Counted from the first letter of the stretch, positions 1-8,611 are shown. The stretch is 64,000 nucleotides of DNA from an uncultured Hoeflea sp. (GCF_947501405.1 NZ_CANMVK010000004.1:238843-302842); one strand, 5' to 3'. The notes: generated from the sequence alone by a model not told the origin. Numbers and translations are program-made.

Positions 1-20
1 ATAAAGGAACGACGGTCCAT
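1..20 (-). CDS. 5' end of a leftward gene, product unknown (partial)
   Basis: Only the first six codons lie in the window, reading MDRRSF on the minus strand. A strong ribosome binding site (GGGAGG, bases 26-31) sits 5 nt upstream of the ATG. Paired arginines followed by Ser-Phe are common at the start of Tat or lipoprotein signal peptides, so an exported protein such as a solute-binding protein is possible. The function cannot be judged from six residues. Confidence 0.4.
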
Positions 21-349
21 AAATACCTCCCAGTTGAAGCCAAAGCCGCGAGGCAGGGTATATTCTTCCTTTGATGCCCCAGCGACATGGCCAGACATAA
101 CCATGTTGCGCAAGGCCTTTCAAGCAAAAGCCGGAAGATTTGACAGCTAATGGTCAATTTTTTTTGCCAGTTGCTGATTCAATCGATTTTAGCCGGGCGG
201 CATCGATCCGCGAGAGGCCTCCAACCGCGGCGCCGAATTGACAAATCCGCAGACTCCCGCGACAAACGAAAGAACGGATTTGGCGCTGGTTTGCTGCGCG
301 CCGGCCCGTGATTTCAAAGATCTTCCGCCGATTTTGAAGGATTGGTGCA
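21..349. other. Intergenic region between divergent genes
   Basis: A 329-base stretch between the leftward partial gene and the rightward hydrolase at 350. It should hold both promoters. It contains a run of eight T at about 157-164. I see no convincing -35/-10 pair, hairpin terminator or RNA gene. The small frames here are interrupted and lack ribosome binding sites. Confidence 0.5.
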
Positions 350-1114
350 ATGCATAGTGGTCTTGTGGCGGTGCCCGCCGACATCCGCACCTTCGATGGG
401 TACACCTGGCACGCAACCCCGGATCAATACATCCGCGCCGCTGTTAACGGCTCCGGCGTGCTGCCGCTTGTGGTGCCCTCGCTGCAGGAACCCGCCGATG
501 TCGACATGGTGCTCGACCGGGTCGACGGCGTGCTCATCAGCGGCTCGCGCACCAATGTGCACCCCTCCCATTATGGCGAGGATGAAACCGACAATCATGG
601 CCCGTTCGATCCTGCCCGCGACCGTCTCTCCATGGCGCTGATCCGCCGCGCCATTGACCGCGCCATTCCGCTGCTGGCGATCTGCCGCGGCATTCAGGAA
701 CTCAATGTGGCGCTGGGCGGATCGCTGGCAACCGAGATCCAGGAGCTTCCAGGGCGCATCGACCACCGCAAACCGGAAACTGACAACTGGGATGAGGCCT
801 TCGCGATCCGGCACACGATTGAGGTCAAGGAGGGCTCTTGCCTCGCGCAAATTCTCGGCCATGGCAACGTTCAGGTGAACTCGCTGCACCGCCAGGCGAT
901 TTCGCAACTGGCGCCGCGGCTGGCGGTAGAGGCTGTGGCCGAAGACGGAACAATCGAGGCGGTCAGTGTCATCGACGCGCCGGGATTTGCCATCGGCGTG
1001 CAATGGCACCCGGAATACTGGGTCGGCAGCGATCCGATCTCCGACCGGATCTTTGCGGCCTTTGGCGACGCGGTTCGCGCCCGTCATAACCGCCCGGCGC
1101 AAGCCGCCGAGTAG
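350..1114 (+). CDS. Gamma-glutamyl-gamma-aminobutyrate hydrolase family protein (peptidase C26)
   Basis: A 254-residue class I glutamine amidotransferase-like hydrolase of the PuuD family, which cleaves gamma-glutamyl amides such as gamma-glutamyl-GABA in putrescine breakdown. The nucleophile elbow AICRGIQ places the catalytic Cys at about residue 112, and QWHPE near the C-terminus supplies His220 and Glu222, so the triad is complete. The length matches PuuD. AAGGA at 337-341 is 8 nt before the ATG. No other putrescine-pathway genes are adjacent, so the natural substrate is open. The family call is firm and the substrate is not. Confidence 0.85.
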   Translation: MHSGLVAVPADIRTFDGYTWHATPDQYIRAAVNGSGVLPLVVPSLQEPADVDMVLDRVDGVLISGSRTNVHPSHYGEDETDNHGPFDPARDRLSMALIRRAIDRAIPLLAICRGIQELNVALGGSLATEIQELPGRIDHRKPETDNWDEAFAIRHTIEVKEGSCLAQILGHGNVQVNSLHRQAISQLAPRLAVEAVAEDGTIEAVSVIDAPGFAIGVQWHPEYWVGSDPISDRIFAAFGDAVRARHNRPAQAAE

Positions 1115-1168
1115 GCAAGCTCTCGTAAGCCGCAAACCAGCCGCGCTGCTTCCTCGTCTGACGGTCCG

Positions 1169-2140
1169 TTATGCCTTGGCGTTAAGGCCCGCGCATTCGG
1201 GCACCGGGGTAATCGCAGCCCGGCTATCGAACCAGGCGGCAAGATTGTCCACCACCAGATTCGCCATGGCGTTTCGTGTCGACACCGATGCCGAGGCCAC
1301 ATGCGGCAACAGGCAGGCGTTGGGCAGATCAATCAGTGCCTGTGGCACATGCGGTTCATGGGCGTAGACATCAAGTCCGGCCGCTGCGATCCGCCGCTCT
1401 TCAAGTGCTTTGATCAGGGCTTCTTCGTCGATCGTCGAGCCGCGCCCGACGCTGATCAGCACGCCCTCGCGACCGAGCGCATCGAGGATGCCTCCATTGA
1501 CGGCCTTGTCGGTCGCGGCTCCTCCCGGCACAACGACGATCAATGTGTCCACCGCCGCAGCCAGATCCGTCAGCGTCTCATGCCATGGATAGTCGACATC
1601 GCTACGCTTGTTGCGGGTGTGATAGTGGATTGCAACGTCAAAGGCCTGCAGCCGCCGGGCGATCGCCAGCCCTATGCGCCCAAGCCCGAAAATACCCGCC
1701 GTGCGGCCGCGCAAGGTCAGCGGCGTAAGCGGATAAGTGCCCTCCGAGGCCCACCGCCCTGCCCGCAAATAGGCCTCCGCCCTGGGCAATTCCCTCAAGG
1801 TGTTGATCAACAAGCCGATCGTCGTGTCCGCCACCTCGTCGCTGAGCACGTCGGGCGTGTTGGTCACCATCACCGAACGTGAAGCGGCATGCGCAGCGTC
1901 GACGGCATCGTAACCCACGCCGAAATTGGCGATGATCGTAAGATTGGGCAAGGCATCGATAAACTCGGCCGAGATCGTGGTCATCGCCGCTACACCTTGG
2001 ACCCTGCTCAGGGTTTGCGCATCCATCAGCGCCGCATCGGCCGACGCAATCGACACCGCCTCGAATTCTGTCTCGACCCGCTCGCGCACATGCGGATTGA
2101 TCCGCCCCGGAAGCAGGATGACTGGGCGCGCTGAACTCAT
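1169..2140 (-). CDS. D-isomer-specific 2-hydroxyacid dehydrogenase (glyoxylate/hydroxypyruvate reductase-like)
   Basis: A 323-residue NAD(P)-dependent cytosolic oxidoreductase. The nucleotide-binding GLGRIG motif lies in mid-protein, followed by the family signature VGRGSTIDE, the Glu of DVYAHEP and the catalytic His of LLPHVAS. The frame is open further upstream, but the ATG at 2140 overlaps the stop of the LacI-type regulator as ATGA, which gives the normal family length. The two genes are therefore translationally coupled, and the regulator probably controls this enzyme. GhrB-like reduction of glyoxylate, hydroxypyruvate or a 2-keto sugar acid is the likely reaction. The exact substrate is not readable. 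Confidence 0.85.
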   Translation of the reverse strand: MSSARPVILLPGRINPHVRERVETEFEAVSIASADAALMDAQTLSRVQGVAAMTTISAEFIDALPNLTIIANFGVGYDAVDAAHAASRSVMVTNTPDVLSDEVADTTIGLLINTLRELPRAEAYLRAGRWASEGTYPLTPLTLRGRTAGIFGLGRIGLAIARRLQAFDVAIHYHTRNKRSDVDYPWHETLTDLAAAVDTLIVVVPGGAATDKAVNGGILDALGREGVLISVGRGSTIDEEALIKALEERRIAAAGLDVYAHEPHVPQALIDLPNACLLPHVASASVSTRNAMANLVVDNLAAWFDSRAAITPVPECAGLNAKA

Positions 2141-3216
2141 GATCTTGCTCCGGTCTCGCTGTCGCCTGCCTGACTTTGGCCGGCGCCCTGGCGGCCGGCG
2201 CCCGGATTGAGCGGAGAGGTCGACTGACGGATCCGCATTTCCGGCTTGATCAGGTGCAAACCATCGGCTTCGCTGGAGCCGTTGAGCTTGTCGAGCAGCG
2301 CCCGGGCGGCAAAGCGGCCCACTTCCGATTGCCCGTTCCACACCGTGGTCAACGCCGGCGTGGCGATCGCCGCCTCCTCCAGATCATCATAACCGGTCAC
2401 CGAGATATCCTTTCCCGGAACGAGCCCCGCCCGTGCGATGCCGTTCATCAAACCGATCGCCACCAGATCGTTCCAGCATACCGCCGCGGTCGGCTTGAGC
2501 GGATTGGCGAGAAAATTCACCGCCGCCTCGAACCCGCTCTGTTTGGTGCGCGGCCCCGGAATCCTGAGCGCTGGATCCACAGTGATGCCCGCCTTGGTCA
2601 GCGCCGCCGCATAACCGGCGTAGCGGTCGCGGCCAGTCGATGTGTGGTCGGTTCCGCCGATCATGGCAATGCAGGTGTGCCCGAGGCTGATGAGATGATT
2701 GGTGGCCAGCGCCGTGCCATAGGCATCGTCGCCGCGGAATGTCGGCACGTCGATCTCGGGCACCGACCGGGCAATCAGGATCGCCGGCATGCCGTTGTCC
2801 TCGGCCAGCCTGATGTCGGACGCCGGAGTTCCGATGGCTGGCGACATGATCACCCCGTCACCGCCCAGTTGCAGCAACGTTTCGATAAAGTTGCGCTGCT
2901 TCTCCACAGAGTCGTAATGGTTGGACAGAATGAAGGTCTGCCGGCTGCGATCGAGTTCGGTTTCAATCGCCTTGAGAATTTCCGCATAGAACGGGTTCAT
3001 GATGTCGTGCACCACCACCCCGATGATGCCCGACCGCGACGTTCGCAGCGATGCCGCCCGGCGATTGTAGATGTAGCCGAGCTCAATGGCCTTTTCCTTG
3101 ATCCGCTCGCGCGTCGTGTCGGCTACCAATGGGCTGTCCCTGAGCGCCAGTGATACAGTCGCGGTCGACAGACCAAGCGCCTCCGCGATGGTCGACAGCT
3201 TTACCTTTTGCGCCAA
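2137..3216 (-). CDS. LacI family transcriptional regulator
   Basis: A 359-residue sugar-type repressor. The N-terminal helix-turn-helix reads LSTIAEALGLSTATVSLALR, followed by the hinge and a periplasmic-binding-protein-like ligand domain (IIGVVVHDIMNPFYAE and GYDDLEEA are typical). The C-terminus carries a Gly/Gln-rich tail of about 25 residues that LacI proteins usually lack. It overlaps the downstream 2-hydroxyacid dehydrogenase by 4 bases. Two GTTTAAAC-containing palindromes about 40-70 bases upstream of the start are candidate autoregulatory operators. The ligand is probably a sugar acid or related metabolite, inferred only from the partner enzyme. Confidence 0.9.
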   Translation of the reverse strand: MAQKVKLSTIAEALGLSTATVSLALRDSPLVADTTRERIKEKAIELGYIYNRRAASLRTSRSGIIGVVVHDIMNPFYAEILKAIETELDRSRQTFILSNHYDSVEKQRNFIETLLQLGGDGVIMSPAIGTPASDIRLAEDNGMPAILIARSVPEIDVPTFRGDDAYGTALATNHLISLGHTCIAMIGGTDHTSTGRDRYAGYAAALTKAGITVDPALRIPGPRTKQSGFEAAVNFLANPLKPTAAVCWNDLVAIGLMNGIARAGLVPGKDISVTGYDDLEEAAIATPALTTVWNGQSEVGRFAARALLDKLNGSSEADGLHLIKPEMRIRQSTSPLNPGAGRQGAGQSQAGDSETGARS

Positions 3217-3254
3217 TTCCCGTCCCCCCCTGTCGGAGCGGCATGCTCCGATTC

Positions 3255-3285
3255 AAACGTTTAAACAAAACTAAAAGGTTTAAAC
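3255..3285. promoter_or_regulatory. Paired palindromic operators upstream of the LacI-type gene
   Basis: AAACGTTT (3255-3262) overlaps GTTTAAAC (3259-3266), and a second GTTTAAAC occupies 3278-3285. The two GTTTAAAC centres are 19 bp apart. AAACG-type palindromes with a central CG are typical of LacI-family operators. The sites lie between the MarR stop and the LacI start, 39-69 bases from the LacI ATG, which suits autoregulation. Confidence 0.55.
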
Positions 3286-3296
3286 GGGGCTGGCAA

Positions 3297-3872
3297 TCAC
3301 TCTGTTTTGGAAGGCTCGGCGGGGCTGCCGTTATCTGAGCCGCTCAAATCATCTTCGCCATCACCCAAATCCGGATCAACTGCCGCATCGGATGCCGCCG
3401 CCAAGGTTCGCGCGACATTGGCATCAACCGTGGCGAGCAAGCTGGTCAGCGCGGCGACGTGCTTCTTCTTCAGACCTGCGAAGGCAGCCTTTTCGGTTCG
3501 CCTTTGCGCTTTTCGCACGGCTTTGATCTGATGGCGTCCGGCATCGGTGAGAAACACCAGCATCATGCGCCCGTCGTCCGGCGATCCCTCGCGGCGCACG
3601 AATCCCTGAACCGCGAGCCGCCCGATGGTTTTGGTAATCGTCGGGGCTTTCACACCCAGCGCCGCGGCGATAGCTCCAGGCGTCTGGCCATCCTTCGCAT
3701 CCAGCGCCAGCATCACCGCATCCTGGCCGGCGTAGAGTCCGATATCCAGAAGATGTCTGGACAAGGCTGTCCGCGCATTGCGCGCCACCTGGTTGATCAA
3801 TGACAGCGCCTCGCGCTGCCCCTGTTTCCCGGTGCTCTTGGACTTGGCCTTGTTCTTTTTCTTGGAGGACAT
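3297..3872 (-). CDS. MarR family winged-helix regulator with charged tails
   Basis: A 191-residue protein. Residues about 25-140 form a MarR domain: the recognition region reads GAIAAALGVKAPTITKTIGRL and the wing reads EGSPDDGRMMLVFLT. The first 20 residues are almost all Lys/Ser/Gln (SSKKKNKAKSKS) and the last 30 are acidic (DPDLGDGEDD), both extensions beyond the usual 140-150 residues. AAGGAG lies 7 nt before the ATG. It is upstream of the LacI gene on the same strand, separated by 80 bases holding the putative operators. The target genes are unknown. Confidence 0.85.
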   Translation of the reverse strand: MSSKKKNKAKSKSTGKQGQREALSLINQVARNARTALSRHLLDIGLYAGQDAVMLALDAKDGQTPGAIAAALGVKAPTITKTIGRLAVQGFVRREGSPDDGRMMLVFLTDAGRHQIKAVRKAQRRTEKAAFAGLKKKHVAALTSLLATVDANVARTLAAASDAAVDPDLGDGEDDLSGSDNGSPAEPSKTE

Positions 3873-4025
3873 GCTAGGCTCCTTTTTGCGGCCTTTGCTC
3901 TAGAAATGCGGCCGGACCGTGACACGCCTTGGGCACTGAATTAGTGAGTGAACGATCCGGGTTCGAATCTCTTGTCCGAATCCCTTGCGTGAATCCTATC
4001 CAAGCCCGTTCGGAAAAACCACACT

Positions 4026-4769
4026 ATGTCGCCACAAACAGTCCCGATCGCGGTGCTTCCGTTGGGCGCCCATGAGCAGCATGGTCCGCATCTTCCCTTC
4101 GAGACCGACGCCATTATTGCCGGTGCGATCGCAGAGCGTTTGGCGGCGGCAGCCCCCTTGAAAGTTGCGCTTGAGATGCTTCCGGTCGAGCCGGTCGGCT
4201 ATTCCATTGAGCATCTCGATGTCGCCGGCACCCGGACACTCAGCTTCGACGAAGCCGTCAACCGCTGGATCGGGATTGCCGAAGACTGCGCCAGCCGTGG
4301 CCTGCGCAGACTGATGCTGCTCAATGCCCATGGCGGCAACTCTCCACTTCTCACCATTGTCGCAACCGAAGCGCGGGTTCGTTTCAACATGCTGGCGGTA
4401 GCAACCAGCTGGACCCGCTTCGGTGTTCCCGAACAGATCATCGCGCCGGCTGAAAAGGCATTCGATATCCATGCTGGTGACATCGAGACATCGGTCATGC
4501 TGGCGCTGCGGCCGGATCTGGTCCGGCGCGATTTAATCAGCGACTTTCCTTCTCGGCAAATGGAGTTTCAGCAGCGGTTCAAACATCTTCGCGCCTATGG
4601 ACCGCACGCCTTCGGGTGGAAGATGTCGGACCTCAATGCCCAAGGTGCGGCCGGCATGGCAAGCCGCGCCAGCGCTGAGAAAGGCGAAGCGCTGCTCGCC
4701 CATGCAATCAACGGCCTGTCGGAGCTGCTTTCGGATATGGCCGATTTCGACCTCGATTTGCTGCACTGA
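4026..4769 (+). CDS. Creatininase family protein (amidohydrolase)
   Basis: A 247-residue member of the creatininase/formamide hydrolase family, which hydrolyses cyclic or linear amides using a dinuclear metal centre. Metal-ligand motifs are visible: GAHEQHGPHLPFETD at residues 14-28, NAHGGN near residue 100 and HAGDIETS near 150. An in-frame stop at 3990-3992 with no earlier start fixes the ATG at 4026. The gene stands alone between a MarR gene and a flavoprotein. Related proteins act on creatinine, riboflavin intermediates or mycofactocin precursors; nothing nearby selects among these. Confidence 0.85.
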   Translation: MSPQTVPIAVLPLGAHEQHGPHLPFETDAIIAGAIAERLAAAAPLKVALEMLPVEPVGYSIEHLDVAGTRTLSFDEAVNRWIGIAEDCASRGLRRLMLLNAHGGNSPLLTIVATEARVRFNMLAVATSWTRFGVPEQIIAPAEKAFDIHAGDIETSVMLALRPDLVRRDLISDFPSRQMEFQQRFKHLRAYGPHAFGWKMSDLNAQGAAGMASRASAEKGEALLAHAINGLSELLSDMADFDLDLLH

Positions 4770-4909
4770 ATCCCACGCGCCATGGACTACGCCTTAGCAT
4801 TCCCGCTCAAGGGGCCTGGCCCGGCTGCTAACCGGGGGTTGATTTCTGTCGACCCGGTGTATCTACATTAATTCAGAACTTACTAACGTAAGGCACTGGC
4901 GGGGCGGTC

Positions 4910-5884
4910 ATGCACAACACCCAAACACTCATCATCGGCGCGGGCCTTGCAGGCCTCACTGTGGCGCGATCCCTCAGGGACGCCGGTAAGAATGTGGTCG
5001 TGATCGACAAGGCCCGCCAGCCCGGCGGCCGCATGGCCACCAGAAACAGCGAGCACGGCGATTTCGATCACGGTGCGCAGTATCTGACCAACCGCACACC
5101 CGAATTCTCGGCACTTCTCAATCCCATGGTTCAAAGCGGCGCTCTGGCGGCCTGGAAGCCCAGCGGCAAGGACAGCGCCCGGCCCTGGTGGGTCGCCCAT
5201 CCCGGCATGTCGAATTTCGGCGAACATCTGGCGCGTGGCCTGCCCTGCCGGTTTCAAACCGAGGCCGTGCGGATCACCCGGGAGGCACAGGGTTTTGAGG
5301 TTCACGCCAAAACCGGCGATGGCACAGACATCGTTCTCACCGCGGAGCATGTGATCGCAGCCATTCCAGCCGCCCAGGCGAGCCGTCTCTTAATGCCGGT
5401 CGACGCGGCATTCGCAGCGCTTGATCAAGTCGAGATCGCGCCGTGTTGGGCGGCCATGCTGGCGTTCGAGCGGCGATTGTCCGAAGTACCGGATCTGCTT
5501 CGCGCAGAGGGTGACGGGGTGCTGGCGCTCATGGTGCGCAACGGCTCCAAGCCGGGTCGAAGCGGCGAGACATTCGTGTTGCATGCCACACCGGAATGGA
5601 GCCGCGCACATATCGATGATGACAGTACGGAGGTGGCTCCGGCCCTGCTCGAGGCCATGCGCCGCTTGAGCGGACTTGGCGCCGACCTGCCCGATCCCGT
5701 CCACATCGCAACCAAGCGTTGGCTCTACGCACTGGTGGAGACGCCGCTGGATGCACCGTTTCTCGCCAATGCCGACAACACGCTGTTTGCCTGCGGCGAC
5801 TGGTGCATCGGCGCCCGCATCGAGGCTGCCCATCAGTCGGGCATGGCGGTCGCCCGCCACATCATGTCTTTGCAAACGCCGTGA
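4910..5884 (+). CDS. FAD/NAD(P)-dependent oxidoreductase, renalase/amine-oxidase-like
   Basis: A 324-residue flavoprotein. The N-terminus has the dinucleotide-binding fingerprint IIGAGLAGLTVARSL, the acidic end of the beta-alpha-beta unit (VVIDKARQPGGRMATR), and a second FAD contact near the C-terminus (LFACGDWCIGARIEAA). This layout matches renalase-type and protoporphyrinogen-oxidase-like proteins, which oxidise amines or isomeric pyridine nucleotides. It ends 67 bases before the CobW gene and may share its transcript. The substrate is unknown. Confidence 0.8.
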   Translation: MHNTQTLIIGAGLAGLTVARSLRDAGKNVVVIDKARQPGGRMATRNSEHGDFDHGAQYLTNRTPEFSALLNPMVQSGALAAWKPSGKDSARPWWVAHPGMSNFGEHLARGLPCRFQTEAVRITREAQGFEVHAKTGDGTDIVLTAEHVIAAIPAAQASRLLMPVDAAFAALDQVEIAPCWAAMLAFERRLSEVPDLLRAEGDGVLALMVRNGSKPGRSGETFVLHATPEWSRAHIDDDSTEVAPALLEAMRRLSGLGADLPDPVHIATKRWLYALVETPLDAPFLANADNTLFACGDWCIGARIEAAHQSGMAVARHIMSLQTP

Positions 5885-5951
5885 TGAGTGGCGCATTGCT
5901 TTATGAGCGCCTATATGGAGCTCACCTGAAGCAATATGACCGAGACCGACC

Positions 5952-7046
5952 ATGAGCGAAGCGCCCGACGCCACATCCCCGGCCCCCATTCCCGTGACCG
6001 TGCTGACCGGCTACCTCGGCGCCGGAAAGACCACCCTGCTCAACCGGATCTTGTCCGAACCGCATGGCAAGCGCTATGCGGTCATCGTAAATGAATTCGG
6101 CGAAATTGGCATCGACAATGATCTGATCGTGGAATCCGATGAGGAGATCTACGAGATGAACAATGGCTGCGTGTGCTGCACGGTGCGTGGCGATCTGATC
6201 CGCGTCGTCGAGGGGCTGATGCGTCGCCCCGGCCGCTTCGACGCCATCGTGGTGGAAACCACCGGCCTGGCGGACCCAGCGCCGGTTGCCCAAACCTTTT
6301 TCATGGATGAAGACGTGCGCGCCAAGACCCGGCTCGACGCCGTGGTGGCGCTGGTCGATGCACGCCACCTGCCGGCGCGGCTCAAGGACAGCCAGGAGGC
6401 ACAGGACCAGATTGCCTTTGCCGATGTGGTTTTAATCAACAAGACCGATCTGGTTTCGCCCGAAGAGCTGGAGACGATTGAACGCACGGTGCGGGCGCTC
6501 AATCCCTCGGCGCGCATTCATCACACCGAGCGCGCGTCCCTGCCGCTCGACGCCGTGCTTGACCGCGGCGCTTTCGACTTGAGCCGGGCGCTCGACAACG
6601 ATCCGCACTTTCTCGACCATGATCATCCCGACCATGTCTGCAGCCCCGATTGCGATCATGACCACGATCACGGGCATCATCATCATGACCACGAACATCA
6701 TCACGGGCACGGGCATGATCACGACCATGCGGCGCCCGCCGCTATCCACGATCTGAGCGTCAAATCGATTTCGCTGCGCGCCGGGCCGCTCAACCCCAAG
6801 CGGTTTTTCCCCTGGATCGAAAAAATCACGCAGATCGACGGTCCCAAAATACTCAGGCTCAAGGGCATTGTCGCTCTGGACGGCGACGACGACCGCTATG
6901 TGGTCCAGGGCGTGCACATGATTGTCGAGGGCGATCATCAGCGTGCCTGGAAGGACGGTGAAAAGCGCGAAAGCCGCATGGTCTTTATCGGCCGTGATCT
7001 CGACCGCGAAAAGCTCGAGCGCACCTTCCTCGCCTGCCAGGCCTGA
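5952..7046 (+). CDS. CobW/COG0523 family GTPase, putative metallochaperone
   Basis: A 364-residue G3E GTPase. The Walker A motif is [10 protein letters not shown] (residues 20-29), the metal-binding CxCC motif is CVCC (73-76), and NKTD gives guanine specificity. Residues about 215-255 are an extreme His/Asp-rich stretch with repeats such as DHDHGHHHH, followed by the CobW C-terminal domain. COG0523 proteins deliver zinc or other metals to client enzymes, and the His tract points to zinc, cobalt or nickel handling. The WD40 gene starts 11 bases downstream, so the two are almost certainly cotranscribed. No B12 genes are nearby, which argues against cobalamin synthesis. Confidence 0.9.
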   Translation: MSEAPDATSPAPIPVTVLTGYLGAGKTTLLNRILSEPHGKRYAVIVNEFGEIGIDNDLIVESDEEIYEMNNGCVCCTVRGDLIRVVEGLMRRPGRFDAIVVETTGLADPAPVAQTFFMDEDVRAKTRLDAVVALVDARHLPARLKDSQEAQDQIAFADVVLINKTDLVSPEELETIERTVRALNPSARIHHTERASLPLDAVLDRGAFDLSRALDNDPHFLDHDHPDHVCSPDCDHDHDHGHHHHDHEHHHGHGHDHDHAAPAAIHDLSVKSISLRAGPLNPKRFFPWIEKITQIDGPKILRLKGIVALDGDDDRYVVQGVHMIVEGDHQRAWKDGEKRESRMVFIGRDLDREKLERTFLACQA

Positions 7047-7057
7047 GAAACGACATC

Positions 7058-8047
7058 ATGCCAACAGTCGCACCCGTTGATCTCAATGATCACTGCCTTG
7101 CCACGGCCTTCCTCGGAGAAGTTCCTGTCTTTGCCCTCGCGTCCGGAGAGGTGGTACGGCTCGACCATGGCACCCACAGACATCAGCTTCATGACGGGCT
7201 GCTGGCCGCAGTTACCGCCCCGGATGGCAAGGCGCTGATCACCGGCGGCGAGGACGGCAAGGTCATGCGGCTTAACGCCGACGGAACCGAAACCGCGATG
7301 CGCGATGCGGCGCGCAAATGGGTGACGGCGGTGGCGGCGGGGCCGCAGGGCGCTGTGGCGTTCACCGAGGGACGCGTGGCGACCGTTCTGCTCCCGGACG
7401 GCACCCAGCGAAGCTTCGAGCAGGCCCGCACCATCGAGGGTCTGGCCTTCGCGCCCAAGGGTCTGCGGCTCGCCATGGCGCGCTACAATGGCGTGGCGCT
7501 GGCCTTTGTGCACGGCAGCGCGCCCGCGATCAAACTTGAGTGGAAAGGCGCACACAACCAGGTGACCTTCAGTCCCGATGGCCGGTTTCTGGTGACTTCC
7601 ATGCAGGAAAACGCCTTGCATGGCTGGAAACTGGACGGCAAGCCCGGCGGCGAACAACGCCACATGCGCATGACCGGCTATCCCGCCAAGGTCAAATCGC
7701 TGTCCTGGTCAAACAAGGGCAAGTGGCTTGCCTCCTCCGGAGCGCCCTCATCCATCGTCTGGCCGTTTTCGAGCAAGGACGGGCCGATGGGCAAGGCGCC
7801 GCTGGAACTCGGCCAACGGGCTGACACCATGGTGACTTCGGTCGCCTGCCATCCGGCAGAGGACCTGGTCGCGATCGGCTTTGGCGACGGTATGGTGTTG
7901 GCGGTTCGCATGGCCGACAGCAAGGAAGGGCTGCTGCGCCGCGCCGGCCAGGGGCCGATCACCGCATTGGCCTGGAACGCACCAGGTCGCCTGCTCGCGT
8001 TCGGATCGCAAGCAGGCGACTGTGGCGTCATCGACATCGCCGGCTAA
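7058..8047 (+). CDS. WD40 repeat protein linked to CobW
   Basis: A 329-residue protein with degenerate WD40 repeats; blades are visible as GLLAAVTAPDGKALITGGEDGKV, NQVTFSPDGRFLVTSMQENALHGWKLDG, KSLSWSNKGKWLASSG and ITALAWNAPGRLLAFGSQAGDCGVID. The length fits one seven-bladed propeller, a scaffold for protein contacts. No signal peptide is present, so it should be cytosolic like its neighbour. The 11-base spacing to the CobW GTPase suggests a partner or client-recognition role in metal delivery; that is inference. Confidence 0.8.
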   Translation: MPTVAPVDLNDHCLATAFLGEVPVFALASGEVVRLDHGTHRHQLHDGLLAAVTAPDGKALITGGEDGKVMRLNADGTETAMRDAARKWVTAVAAGPQGAVAFTEGRVATVLLPDGTQRSFEQARTIEGLAFAPKGLRLAMARYNGVALAFVHGSAPAIKLEWKGAHNQVTFSPDGRFLVTSMQENALHGWKLDGKPGGEQRHMRMTGYPAKVKSLSWSNKGKWLASSGAPSSIVWPFSSKDGPMGKAPLELGQRADTMVTSVACHPAEDLVAIGFGDGMVLAVRMADSKEGLLRRAGQGPITALAWNAPGRLLAFGSQAGDCGVIDIAG

Positions 8048-8095
8048 TGCATGTCGCGCTCAATTGGATTCAATTGAGCGATAACGAACATGCAT
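8047..8095. repeat. Intergenic palindrome A (ATGCATGT/ACATGCAT with inner stem)
   Basis: Outer arms ATGCATGT (8047-8054) and ACATGCAT (8088-8095) flank a perfect 10-bp inner stem, CGCTCAATTG (8057-8066) and CAATTGAGCG (8071-8080), with a 4-nt loop. It lies directly after the WD40 stop in a convergent gap. It resembles the extragenic palindromes common in rhizobial genomes and could also stop transcription from either side. Confidence 0.7.
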
Positions 8096-8107
8096 CATTT
8101 CAAAGTG

Positions 8108-8151
8108 CTACAGCGACCTTTGCGCATCCAATTGGATGCGCGGCGCTGTAG
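8108..8151. repeat. Intergenic palindrome B (CTACAGCG...CGCTGTAG, RIME-like)
   Basis: Outer arms CTACAGCG (8108-8115) and CGCTGTAG (8144-8151) enclose a perfect 18-bp palindrome CGCATCCAATTGGATGCG (8123-8140). The arm sequence recalls rhizobial intergenic mosaic elements; that family match is from memory and was not searched. Both palindromes share an AATTG core and sit tail to tail between convergent genes. Confidence 0.65.
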
Positions 8152-8167
8152 GGCCTGGTCATCGCAA

Positions 8168-8611
8168 TTACCAGGACAACTCCAGTTGCGGGCGGCCGTT
8201 GGAGGTGCGCTCACGGCTCACCCCTTCGGTACCGATCACACCGGTAACCCGCTTGCGAAACGCCGAGAAGCTGTCGAAGGTGACAACATCGACGGCTTCG
8301 TCCAGATCCAGCGAGACCCTGTAGCTTCCAGGCGACGAGGTGATCGCCTGGATACCCAGCACACGGGCGCTGAAAGGTTGGCCGAGATAGGCACCGGTCA
8401 CCTGCGCACCCGGCATCAGTCGCTCGGGCCCCGCCCGGTTGCCGGTCGCGGCGTGCAGCGTGTTCCAGTCCTTGTAGCCATATTGCGCCGCAATCAATTC
8501 CAGCGCGCGGGAATGGCTGATGCGCTCGCCATTGGTCTCCAGCCGCGTGCGAAGACGACGAGCCTGGTTTTTCAAATCGTTAAGGGTCGGTAGGGGCGTA
8601 ACATCACGCAT
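8168..8611 (-). CDS. Small glyoxalase-superfamily-type protein (PF20066-like)
   Basis: A 147-residue protein. Its N-terminal half carries the recognisable signature LKNQARRLRTRL...ISHSRALELIAAQYGYKDWNTLHAA, seen in small proteins annotated as glyoxalase superfamily. The C-terminal half (residues 70-147) is beta-rich and lacks obvious catalytic residues. The ATG at 8611 has AGGAG 8 nt upstream, which decides it over an earlier in-frame start at 8680. The function of this group is poorly known; a binding or regulatory role is as likely as an enzyme. Confidence 0.65.
   Translation of the reverse strand: MRDVTPLPTLNDLKNQARRLRTRLETNGERISHSRALELIAAQYGYKDWNTLHAATGNRAGPERLMPGAQVTGAYLGQPFSARVLGIQAITSSPGSYRVSLDLDEAVDVVTFDSFSAFRKRVTGVIGTEGVSRERTSNGRPQLELSW

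Noticed and set aside
3950-3992. tRNA T-arm lookalike (GGTTCGAAT)
   Set aside because: The flanking bases do not form a T stem, and no anticodon arm or acceptor stem can be drawn from the preceding 70 bases.
6601-6740. Low-complexity His-codon repeats as a DNA repeat element
   Set aside because: They are in frame within the CobW gene and encode the expected metal-binding His tract; the same applies to 15541-15670 in the NicO gene.
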